The notes under the pieces were generated by a model that searched no databases, was not told the origin of the DNA, and worked only from the letters and a program-made list of their open reading frames with translations. Made by a program: the position numbers and the translations under genes. A stretch of DNA of 19,491 bases from Gammaproteobacteria bacterium (lineage in GTDB: Bacteria > Pseudomonadota > Gammaproteobacteria > GCA-001735895): assembly GCA_029864065.1 (NCBI GenBank), contig JAOTUD010000006.1:1-19491 (forward strand). The letters run 5' to 3'. Each line of letters starts with the position of its first letter. Within the stretch, counting starts at the first letter, position 1. This document shows, piece by piece, positions 8,266 through 16,100 of this stretch.

Positions 8266-8358
8266 TTACCTTCGAACGCGGCACTGGGAGCGCGATGACG
8301 CGTTGGCTAACCGGGCGCACGCGGGCCGCGTAGGCGCCGGAACGACGGGGAGTTCGGC

Positions 8359-8474
8359 ATTGCGGCGCAGGCCGCAATCCATTGCGACCATGGCGCGAAC
8401 GTTCCGCAAGGCCCAAGGGGCCTTGCGCCGACAACGTTGGCTGGCGTCAATGGATGCCGGGTCAGGCCCGGCAT
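8359..8474. repeat. REP-like head-to-head hairpin pair (BIME-like)
   Basis: The first hairpin pairs ATTGCGGC (8359-8366) with GCCGCAAT (8371-8378) and is followed by CCA. The last pairs ATGCCGGG (8454-8461) with CCCGGCAT (8467-8474), preceded by TGG and followed by GACGG. Between them is a strong 10-bp stem, CGCAAGGCCC (8405-8414) with GGGCCTTGCG (8418-8427), and a three-base loop. The outer pair has the same architecture as the unit at 17046-17115. I infer a family of non-autonomous intergenic repeats. Confidence 0.6.
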
Positions 8475-8512
8475 GACGGCGTGGCGGGCCCGGGAAGCGG
8501 GATGACTGGTTT

Positions 8513-9166
8513 CTAGTGTCGCGTGGCCGAGTCGGGGACTTCGAAATCGCCGTCGAGCAGCGCTATGAAATTGGCCAGTCGACTCTCGACAGCGACGGTT
8601 TCGAGCAGCATCTGTTTTTCGCGCGCGCTGAACGGCAGCGCCAGCGTCAGGCTGTCGACCAGGCGCGCCGCCGGCAACCGCTCGAGCATCGCCAGGTCGG
8701 CCTCGTAGCCCTTGCCCTCGAAAAACTGCTTCAGCGTCTCGACCAGCTCCTGGTGCCGCCCGTCGAGCGATTTTCCGTGATCCACGTAATCTTCGGCGAA
8801 ACGCGACCAGTCCGGCACGATCAAGCGGTAGCCGCGCGTCGTCGACAGTTCTTCGGCCACGTCGAAACGGCATACCCCGGTCAGCACCATTTCGATGCGG
8901 CAATCCCGGGTTTCGCGATACTGCGTGATGCGTCCGGCGCAGCCGGTGCGGCAGATATCGATATCGTTGTCGGCGTCGGGATTGGGCTGGATCATGCCGA
9001 TCATGCGATGCTTGCCGAGCGCATCGTTCACCATGTTCAGGTAGCGCGGTTCGAAGATGTTCAGCGGCAATTCTGCACCCGGCATGACGACGGCGCCGGG
9101 CAGCGGGAAAATCGGCAGCGCTTCGGGCAATGATTCGAACGGTGTTATGAACGGATTATTACTCAT
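8513..9166 (-). CDS. Stand-alone Lon N-terminal (substrate-binding) domain protein
   Basis: The 217-residue product matches the Lon N-terminal domain family. Residues 17-45 carry the typical LPIFPLPGAVVMPGAELPL then NIFEPRYL pattern, then a GMIQP strand, then GCAGRI and VLTGVCRFDV, and a helical C-terminal half with LPAARLVDSLTLALPF and EKQMLLE. There is no AAA+ ATPase and no Ser-Lys protease domain, so it is not Lon itself. Free-standing members occur widely in bacteria and their role is mostly unknown; substrate recognition or an adaptor role is inferred from the domain. The start has AGGGAGA seven bases upstream. It is divergent from ppk2 across a 175-bp shared promoter region, which suggests co-regulation with polyphosphate metabolism. 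Confidence 0.9.
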   Translation of the reverse strand: MSNNPFITPFESLPEALPIFPLPGAVVMPGAELPLNIFEPRYLNMVNDALGKHRMIGMIQPNPDADNDIDICRTGCAGRITQYRETRDCRIEMVLTGVCRFDVAEELSTTRGYRLIVPDWSRFAEDYVDHGKSLDGRHQELVETLKQFFEGKGYEADLAMLERLPAARLVDSLTLALPFSAREKQMLLETVAVESRLANFIALLDGDFEVPDSATRH

Positions 9167-9226
9167 ATGGGCGTCTCCCTTGCGACAGATTTATCGACCG
9201 AAAACCTGGCCGATGGTTCACCGGCA

Positions 9227-9275
9227 TTGGGCAAAACTGATTCATGTCATTGTCGCGTAACTTCGTATTGCCCAA
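9227..9275. promoter_or_regulatory. Inverted repeat, candidate operator between lon-domain gene and ppk2
   Basis: TTGGGCAA (9227-9234) and TTGCCCAA (9268-9275) are perfect inverse copies 33 bases apart. Extending to 12 bases, they agree at 10 of 12 positions. The right half-site ends four bases before the proposed ppk2 -35 box. The location in the divergent intergenic space suggests binding of a dimeric regulator; the regulator is unknown. Confidence 0.4.
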
Positions 9276-9278
9276 ATA

Positions 9279-9305
9279 TGGACAGTTTTTGCGGTTTGGT
9301 ATAGG
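9279..9305 (+). promoter_or_regulatory. Candidate promoter of the ppk2-ppk1 operon
   Basis: TGGACA (9279-9284) resembles a -35 box. TATAGG (9300-9305), preceded by TG one base away (9297-9298), resembles an extended -10. The spacer is 15 bases, shorter than usual, but an extended -10 tolerates this. The start codon of ppk2 follows at 9342. This is a pattern match only. Confidence 0.35.
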
Positions 9306-9321
9306 TTGGAGGGTTCCAACC
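9304..9321 (+). other. Short hairpin in the ppk2 leader
   Basis: GGTTGGA (9304-9310) pairs with TCCAACC (9315-9321) around a GGGT loop. The hairpin begins within or just after the proposed -10 and ends 20 bases before the ppk2 ATG. It could form at the 5' end of the mRNA or mark a DNA-binding site. There is no T-tract, so it is not a terminator. Confidence 0.35.
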
Positions 9322-9341
9322 ATTGATTTTAGGGCGAAATC

Positions 9342-10148
9342 ATGTCTCCAAACGTCGAAAAACAAAAAAACCGGAAAATTTCGAACAAGGAATACGAGCA
9401 GGAACTGGCCAAACTGCAAATCGAACTGGTGAAGCTGCAGGAGTGGATCAAGGAGAAAGGATTGAAAGTGGTCTGCATTTTCGAGGGCCGCGACGCTGCC
9501 GGCAAGGGCGGCGTCATCAAGCGTATTACCGAGAGCCTGAACCCGCGCATCTGCCGCGTGGTCGCGCTCGGCACGCCGACCGAACGCGACAAGACCCAGT
9601 GGTATTTCCAGCGCTACGTGCCGCATCTGCCCGCCGCCGGCGAAATGGTGCTGTTCGATCGCAGCTGGTACAACCGCGCCGGCGTCGAACGTGTCATGGG
9701 ATTCTGCAGCGACGCGGAATACGAGGAATTCATGCGCAGTTGCCCGGAATTCGAACGCATGCTGGTGCGTTCCGGCATCATCCTGATCAAGTACTGGTTT
9801 TCGGTCAGCGACGAGGAGCAGGAACGCCGTTTCCAGGGACGCATCAAGGACCCGACCAAGCGCTGGAAACTGAGCCCGATGGATCTCGAATCGCGCAACA
9901 AGTGGCTCGAGTATTCGAAGGCCAAAGACCAGATGTTCGCCTATACTGATATCAAGCAGGCGCCGTGGTACGTGGTCAACGCCGATATCAAGAAACACGC
10001 GCGGCTGAACTGCATCAAGCACCTGCTGAGCATGATTCCCTACGAGGACCTGACCCCGGCACCGATCGAGCTGGAACCGCGCAGCACTGCGGGCGGCTAC
10101 ATACGGCCGCCGATGGAGGACCAGACTTTCGTGCCCGAACATCATTAA
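9342..10148 (+). CDS. ppk2: Polyphosphate kinase 2 (PPK2 family, single domain)
   Basis: The 268-residue protein is a single-domain PPK2, which transfers phosphate between inorganic polyphosphate and nucleotides, usually favouring NTP formation from polyphosphate. The Walker A loop is GRDAAGKGG (49-57). The Walker B region is FDRSWYNRAGVE (105-116). The lid module includes RRFQGRIKDPTKRWKLSPMD (162-181). Its length fits single-domain class I enzymes; the sequence alone does not tell ADP from GDP or AMP preference. An AGGG lies upstream of ATG 9342. The first 16 codons are lysine- and A-rich. The gene lies 24 bases before ppk1, so synthesis and use of polyphosphate are probably co-expressed. 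Confidence 0.95.
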   Translation: MSPNVEKQKNRKISNKEYEQELAKLQIELVKLQEWIKEKGLKVVCIFEGRDAAGKGGVIKRITESLNPRICRVVALGTPTERDKTQWYFQRYVPHLPAAGEMVLFDRSWYNRAGVERVMGFCSDAEYEEFMRSCPEFERMLVRSGIILIKYWFSVSDEEQERRFQGRIKDPTKRWKLSPMDLESRNKWLEYSKAKDQMFAYTDIKQAPWYVVNADIKKHARLNCIKHLLSMIPYEDLTPAPIELEPRSTAGGYIRPPMEDQTFVPEHH

Positions 10149-10172
10149 CCTGAACGGATTAACGTAACAAAC

Positions 10173-12407
10173 ATGGCTACAACCCCCGGTATCAAGGACA
10201 CCCTGACGATCGTCTCCGACAACGAGGCAGCAGCGCCCGAAGTCACAACGGAAACAACGGCAGTTGCGCAGGAGACCGACTATTCGGACCTAGGCGCGCC
10301 CGAACTCTATCTCAACCGCGAGCTCACCTGGCTCGAGTTCAACCGCCGCGTGCTACACGAGGCGCAGGACGAAAGCAATCCCCTGCTGGAGCGTCTCAAG
10401 TTCGTCGGCATCGTCAGCTCCAACCTCGACGAGTTTTTCATGAAACGCATCGGCGGTCTGAAACAGCAGGTCGGCGCCGGCGTCATGGATTACAGCGTCG
10501 ACGGTCGCCTGCCCGCGCAGCAGATCGAGGAATGCTACGCCAGGGTGCGCGAACTCGAGGAAGAAAAATCCGAACTGATGCCGCGGCTGATCGCGGGGCT
10601 TGCCGAGAACGGCATTCATATCACGCCCTATGAATCGCTCGAAGGGGCCGATCGCGATTTTATCCGCAGCTACTACTTCGACAACATCTATCCGCTGGTC
10701 ACGCCGCAGGGGGTCGATCCGGCGCACCCGTTCCCGTTTATTTCCAACCTGTCGCTGAACCTGCTGGTCACGCTGCGTCACAGCGACAGCGAGGAGGAGC
10801 TGCGCGCGCGCGTCAAGGTGCCGGTCGGCCTCGGCATTCCGCGCTTCCTGCAGGTGCCGAATACCTATACTTTCGTGCCGCTGGAAAGCGTCATGGCGAA
10901 GAACCTCGATGTCCTGTTTCCGAACATGGAAATCGTCGCCAGCGAAACTTTTTACGTGACGCGCAACGCCAACACCGCGCGCGACGAGGACGAGGCCGAC
11001 GACCTGCTCGCGATCATCGAGTCCGAGGTGCGGCATCGTCGCTTCGCCAAGATCGTGCGCGTCGTGGTGCAGCACGATATGGACCAAACCCGCCGCGGCA
11101 TGCTCGCGGCCGAGCTCGGGCTGGACCCCGCCGACGTATTCGAAAAGAAAGGATTGCTCGCGGCACGCGACCTGTTGAGCCTGTGCAGCCTGGAGATACC
11201 GGCGCTGCGCGACCCGCCGCACCACCCGATCGATCACCCGAAGCTCGCGCATATGCCCAACATCTTTCACGCGGTGCGCGATATCGGCTCGATCCTGCTG
11301 CATCATCCCTACGAATCGTTTTCAACCTCGGTCGAACGCCTGCTGCGCGAGGCCAGCCGCGATCCGAAGGTGCGCGCGATCAAGATGACGCTGTACCGCA
11401 CCTCGGGCGAGACCAAGGTCATCGACTACCTCGTCGACGCGGCGCAAAACGGCAAGCAGGTCGCGGTGGTGGTGGAACTGAAGGCGCGCTTCGACGAGGC
11501 CGCCAATATCCGCTGGTCGAGCCGGCTGGAGGAAGCCGGTATTCACGTGACCTACGGCGTGATGGACCTGAAAACCCACTGCAAGGTCATCCTCGTGGTG
11601 CGCAACGACTACAGCGGCCTGCGCCGTTACGTGCACATCGGCACCGGCAACTATCACGCCGGCAACGCGCGGCTTTACACCGATCTCGGCCTGCTGACCA
11701 GCGACCCCGATATCGGCCGCGACATCACCGAACTGTTCAACTACCTGACCACCGGGTTCACGCCGAAGCGCAATTACCGCAAGATTCTGCCCGCGCCGAA
11801 GCTGCTGAAGCGCGCGCTACTCGACAAGATCCAGCGCGAAATCGACCAGCACAGCGACAAATCGAATGGCCACATCCAGCTCAAGATCAACGCGCTGGAG
11901 GACAAGGATATCGTGCGCGCGCTCTACCAGGCCTCGCAGGACGGGGTCAAGATCGACCTGATCGTGCGCGATACCTGCCGCCTGCGCCCGGGCGTTCCCG
12001 GCCTGTCGGACAATATCCGCGTGTTCAGCGTAATCGGGCGTTTTCTCGAACACAGCCGCATCTACTATTTCAAGAATGCCGACAACCCGGAATACTACAT
12101 CGGCTCGGCCGACGCGATGATGCGTAACCTCGAACACCGCGTCGAAGTGCTGGCGCCGGTGGAAGATCCCGAACTGCAGGCGCGGCTGCGCAATATCATC
12201 GACACGCAGTTATCCGACGAATACGGCGTCTGGCAAATGCATGGCGACGGTTCCTACGTCCAGCTCAAGGGCAAGAGCGAAACCGGAGAAGGTAGTCAGC
12301 AGGCGCTGATACGCGAAGCGCAGGACCGCATGCGCGAGGCAAACCGGCTCAAGCGGCGCAAGCCCGAGGGCCTGCGCCATCGGAATATTCACCTGCGCTC
12401 GAACTGA
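10173..12407 (+). CDS. ppk1: Polyphosphate kinase 1
   Basis: The 744-residue product has the complete PPK1 layout. A variable acidic N-terminal extension (about 1-45) precedes LNRELTWLEFNRRVL (47-61), which opens the N-terminal domain. The head domain follows, then the two phospholipase-D-like C-terminal domains. The two family histidines are present: His469 in KTHCK, corresponding to the autophosphorylated His435 of E. coli Ppk, and His627 in LEHSR, corresponding to His592. YVHIGTGNYH and ARLYTDLGLLT are also conserved. It makes long-chain polyphosphate from ATP, usually at the membrane. The ribosome-binding site is weak, so translation may depend on ppk2 upstream. It is convergent with the SixA-like gene 26 bases downstream. 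Confidence 0.97.
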   Translation: MATTPGIKDTLTIVSDNEAAAPEVTTETTAVAQETDYSDLGAPELYLNRELTWLEFNRRVLHEAQDESNPLLERLKFVGIVSSNLDEFFMKRIGGLKQQVGAGVMDYSVDGRLPAQQIEECYARVRELEEEKSELMPRLIAGLAENGIHITPYESLEGADRDFIRSYYFDNIYPLVTPQGVDPAHPFPFISNLSLNLLVTLRHSDSEEELRARVKVPVGLGIPRFLQVPNTYTFVPLESVMAKNLDVLFPNMEIVASETFYVTRNANTARDEDEADDLLAIIESEVRHRRFAKIVRVVVQHDMDQTRRGMLAAELGLDPADVFEKKGLLAARDLLSLCSLEIPALRDPPHHPIDHPKLAHMPNIFHAVRDIGSILLHHPYESFSTSVERLLREASRDPKVRAIKMTLYRTSGETKVIDYLVDAAQNGKQVAVVVELKARFDEAANIRWSSRLEEAGIHVTYGVMDLKTHCKVILVVRNDYSGLRRYVHIGTGNYHAGNARLYTDLGLLTSDPDIGRDITELFNYLTTGFTPKRNYRKILPAPKLLKRALLDKIQREIDQHSDKSNGHIQLKINALEDKDIVRALYQASQDGVKIDLIVRDTCRLRPGVPGLSDNIRVFSVIGRFLEHSRIYYFKNADNPEYYIGSADAMMRNLEHRVEVLAPVEDPELQARLRNIIDTQLSDEYGVWQMHGDGSYVQLKGKSETGEGSQQALIREAQDRMREANRLKRRKPEGLRHRNIHLRSN

Positions 12408-12416
12408 GCGGCCACC

Positions 12417-12432
12417 CCGGCGCGCTCGCCGG
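12417..12432. terminator. GC hairpin between convergent ppk1 and sixA-like genes
   Basis: CCGGCG (12417-12422) pairs with CGCCGG (12427-12432) around a CGCT loop, filling most of the 26 bases between the two stop codons. Its position suits a shared bidirectional terminator. It lacks a T-tract on either strand, so its strength is doubtful. Confidence 0.3.
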
Positions 12433-12433
12433 C

Positions 12434-12946
12434 CTACTTGCGCAGCACCTCGCCGGTGTTTTTCGGGTAGTCGAAATACTCGACATCGGTATTGTCGCGG
12501 GTCCAGTCGCGCCATTGCGCGATGTCGCTGACCAGCTTGACCAGGCCGCAGGTAGGCACGTTGTCGATGTGAAAATCGTAGTCGATCGAATTGGCGAAAT
12601 AAGTGATGTCCGGGTTATGGAACACCAGCATCAGCGCGCGCAGCTGGTCGTCCTGCGCCATGATCAGGTCCTCGATCGACACGCTGCCCGAAAAGTAAAG
12701 GTCCGCTTCGACGACGATATCGTCGGGCGGGTATCCGCAGGCCTCGCAGAACAGCTGCGCGGTGTTCAACGCGCGCAATGCGGGGCTCGACAATACCCGT
12801 TCGAGCTGCTCGCCGCGCGCGGCAAAACGTTGCCCCATTTGCGGCGCGTTTTTCAACCCGCGCGCGCTCAACGGGCGCTGCTTGTCGCTGAGGCTGTTGT
12901 TGTCCCAGCTCGACTTGGCGTGGCGTAACAGGTAAATGGTTTTCAT
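12434..12946 (-). CDS. SixA-like phosphohistidine phosphatase (histidine phosphatase superfamily)
   Basis: The 170-residue product starts MKTIYLLRHAKSSW, with the RH catalytic motif (Arg8-His9, RHA form) typical of the short SixA branch. Next come RPLSARG (24-30), the conserved SSPALRALNTA segment (Arg58) and the second catalytic histidine in FHNPD (His110). Length is close to E. coli SixA (161 residues), which removes phosphate from histidine in phosphotransfer proteins. I place the start at ATG 12946 because the fold begins there; the frame stays open to 12988 but those residues look unrelated. Ribosome-binding signal is weak (GCGGAA). It converges on ppk1, whose mechanism uses a phosphohistidine, so a link to polyphosphate metabolism is possible but unproven. 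Confidence 0.85.
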   Translation of the reverse strand: MKTIYLLRHAKSSWDNNSLSDKQRPLSARGLKNAPQMGQRFAARGEQLERVLSSPALRALNTAQLFCEACGYPPDDIVVEADLYFSGSVSIEDLIMAQDDQLRALMLVFHNPDITYFANSIDYDFHIDNVPTCGLVKLVSDIAQWRDWTRDNTDVEYFDYPKNTGEVLRK

Positions 12947-13013
12947 CGCAATTGTTCCGCGGGCCCTGGCATCGAAGCGCGGCCTCACTTATCGAAGTGA
13001 CTGGATATTACAA

Positions 13014-13037
13014 GATTCCCGCTCGCGCGGGAATGAC
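13014..13037. repeat. Single REP-like hairpin
   Basis: ATTCCCGC (13015-13022) pairs with GCGGGAAT (13027-13034) around TCGC and is followed by GAC. It shares the ATGAC flank of the other REP-like units in the window but stands alone, in the 224-bp space between the SixA-like gene and the MshQ-like gene. Confidence 0.55.
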
Positions 13038-13114
13038 CGCGCACGACTGTTATCGATTAAATTGTGATCTTGCGTTGATGCCGCGAGCCGCAACATTACT
13101 GAACACCCTGGAAT

Positions 13115-13157
13115 CCCGCGGATAGTCTCTAGCCTACCCGCGGGCGCAAATCCGCGG
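13115..13157. other. Cluster of CCGCGG palindromes downstream of the mshQ-like gene
   Basis: Three CCGCGG sites lie at 13116, 13138 and 13152. CCGCGGAT (13116-13123) can pair with ATCCGCGG (13150-13157), or CCCGCGG (13115-13121) with CCGCGGG (13138-13144). The cluster starts 13 bases past the mshQ-like stop codon on the minus strand and may form a 3' hairpin that protects or ends the transcript. No T-tract follows. Confidence 0.35.
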
Positions 13158-13170
13158 TTATCGGCGGGTA

Positions 13171-16100
13171 CTAGAGCCCCTCGTATCTCTGCTGAATGTA
13201 GATCTGTACCTCGTTGCCTTCGAAAATGCCGAAGGTCGCGGTGGCGTTCGGATCATCATCGAAGACGCCGTCGCCATTCCAGTCGTAGCGTAGCCAGAGC
13301 TGGTCCGCCCAGGCCGGGTCGAGCCTGGTAATGGTATTGACGGTTCCATTCGCGCCGGGCGCCGGGTAGCTGTAGTTGACATTGCCCGCAGCCGCCGGGT
13401 TGTTGTCGACGGTCGGTACCGAAAACGCCGCAGGGGTGTTTAACAGGTCGGCCGCGCTGATCGCGGTACAGGTATCGCCCATCGATTTCTGGTAAACGCC
13501 GTTATCCAGGTATTCGACGTAAACCTGCATCGGCAGCGAGCTGATTTCCGAGCCGAATGCATTTTTCATGTTCAATCGACCAAAGCGGTTGAGATTGCCG
13601 TCGGGATTGATCTTGTGGGTTCCGGCCGCGTAAATGGTGGTGACCTCGCCGTCGGATACGGCGGTAATTTCCGGATCGATATCGCCGGTATACTCGTCGA
13701 TTTCGCTATTGTCGTACTTGGCGAAGCTTACCGGGGACGCCGGGCCGTAACGGAAGGTATCGGCACCGAAGCGGTAATCGACGCTGCCGTCGTTGTTTGG
13801 CGTATCGAGCATCGCCGCCTGGGCGTAGCTCACCAGCATCGGCAGGGCATCGGTACCGACTTCAACCTCGTCCTGGGTCGCGACTACGGTAGCGCTGTTT
13901 GCGCCCAGTTTGACGAAGCCATCACGATATTGCGCGGTGGTTGCACCCAGCGCATTTTGCGCGGTTACCGTAAACACCGGCTCCATTCCGGCTGCGTAAC
14001 TGAAATCCTGTCCGATATAGCTAAAGCCGACGCAACCCTCACCGAGCTGGCCGTTGTTGGCGCCGGGATGGGTGACCTGAAATAGCGCCGGGATGAAGCG
14101 ACCGACGACGATGTCGTCGCCTGCGATATCGGCGCTCGCGACGCCGAGAAAATCGAGCGCAGACGACTGCAGCGTAAAACTGCCGACCTCGGTGTATTGC
14201 AGATCGGTGAAGTTAAACGAACCGCCGCCGAATTCGGCGAGCAGTATGTTACCGTTATTGAGTACGCCGGGCGTGCCCGGATCGGGCGTATAGCTTGCCG
14301 CCGCGGTCGACGCCGCAAGCGTCGTATCCCAGGCAAAACTGGGCGCGACAACATTATTAGCAAAAAAACCGGTATCGAGCACGCCATCGTTGTCGGTATC
14401 GTCGGCGGCATCCCACAACACGGCGGATACGGTGGCTTCGAAGTCACCTCCGGCGACGGTGAAAATCGGATCGGCGGGCGCGCTGCCGCCCGGGTTTACG
14501 ATCGCGCCGGCCCTGATACCGGTAACCGCGATACCGAAAGGACGGACCGTCAGGATGTTGCTGCTGCCGACAATCGATCCCGCGCTATGCACATTGCTGT
14601 TGTCGGTAATGTTCAGGCGATACTGTCCGACATCGCTGCTGTCCAGAGTGAAACTTGCCTGCCCCGGCATGGCCGAGAAATCGAGCGTGATGGCGGCGCT
14701 CGCAGGTCCTTGCGGAATCACGACCGCGCCGATCGCCGGATCGTTCGCGCCCGGCAACACCCCGCCCCGGTCGATACTCGCTTCCAGGATTTGCGGATTA
14801 TAGTTATAGCTGGTATCGATGAAACAATTGCTGCCGTCGTTGGTCCACAGCGCGATACTCATCGCCTGTGGACGCCCCGCAACCTGCACCGGGTCCTCGG
14901 TGATGATGAAAACGTTGTCGGCAAAACTGATCGCCACGCTGGTCGACGTGACGCCCGCGAATGCATCGGACACGCTTATGGTCAAGGTCTCGGCCCGGGT
15001 ATCGGTCAGATCGAGAATAATTTCGCCTGCGTCCGACGCCAGAAAGCCGTAATCAACCGCACCGTCATCGTCGACATCCGGGTTCGGATTGGTCACGTTG
15101 TCGGCATCATTCACGCTCCAGTTGCCATTTCCGGAGCTGGTGCCGATGTTGACGGTGCCGGTGTAGTTGGTGATCGGATTATTCGATGCGTCCTCGGCAA
15201 CAATCGTGATCGCGTTCGGCAGGCAGGTGCTGGCATTGGTGGTTGCCGGGGTAATCGTAAAGTGATCGAGCCCAACCGCGGCCGCACAGGCCTCGATCTG
15301 AACATTATCGATGAAGAAGCTCTCGCCGGCATTGTCGGCCCTGATGACAAATGCAATCCTGGTGTTGCTGGCGATATAGGGCGTCAGATCAGCCGAAAAA
15401 GGCTGAAATGAGCCACCCTGATCATCCGTGAAAGTCTGTATCAGCGTCCAGTTCGACCCGCCGTCGGCAGAGGCATAGATATCGAACTCATCGTTGGGTT
15501 CCCAGATACCGGATTCCCGGTAGTCGAAGGTCAGCGTAGCGCTGGTAAATCCGCTCAGGTCGGCCTGCCGCGCCAGGTAGCGCCCGTTAAGCGGTGTTGC
15601 CGGCTGGAGTCCACCCCGGAATCGCACCGAGTTCGAAGCGACCTGGATATTACCGCCTGTCGCGGTGCCGTCATCGCCGACCTCGCTCCAGTCGGTCGCC
15701 CAGTTGAAACTGCCGTTCTGGTTGTTATAAGCCGCGGTGGAGAATTCGTCGCGAAAGGTTTCACAAACCGGAATCGTCGCCGGCGTCGTTATGACGGCGT
15801 TTGCAAGCACGAACTGGGGACTGCTGCCAGCGGAGGTACAGGTGTCGCTGCGATACGCGACCAGGTAGACATTGAAGGTACCGGCTGTCGCCGGCGCGGT
15901 GATATTGAAGGTTTCGGTATAAGTCCCTGACGCCGAATAATCCGCGTGATTGACACAGGCAAGCGGTCCGCTCGCATTTGCGATCAACCAGCCTGTCGCA
16001 AACCAGTCGTTGCTGGCACCGCCGCCGGATGAGGTAACCGTAATCGACAGCGAAATGGTACTACCTGCCGCGACGGTAGTGGTTGCGCCGCCATCGACTG

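Larger units (their letters stand above)
8152..8512. other. 361-bp intergenic region rich in hairpins and repeats
   Basis: I see no gene. From left to right it holds the leader of the efflux operon (TATAGT at 8187-8182 on the minus strand), the lone CGGGGACACA repeat copy (8243-8265), and a GC-rich stretch. Three hairpins follow: 8359-8378, 8405-8427 and 8454-8474. The outer two form a REP-like pair. None has a T-tract, so transcription termination of the Lon-domain gene (ending at 8513) by them is only a possibility. Confidence 0.6.

Noticed and set aside
9244..9261. Possible PhoB box upstream of ppk2 (ATGTCAT)
   Set aside because: The first half matches CTGTCAT at six of seven positions, but the second half, expected 11 bases later (GCGTAAC), matches at only three.
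9323..9949. Plus-strand frame overlapping ppk2 with a start just upstream of it
   Set aside because: It is a +1-type shadow of ppk2, Arg/Gly/His-rich, without a family pattern.
14197..15411. Plus-strand open frame of 404 codons inside the mshQ-like gene
   Set aside because: It is antisense to a gene with a signal peptide and DUF6701 signature; no domain or ribosome-binding site supports it.
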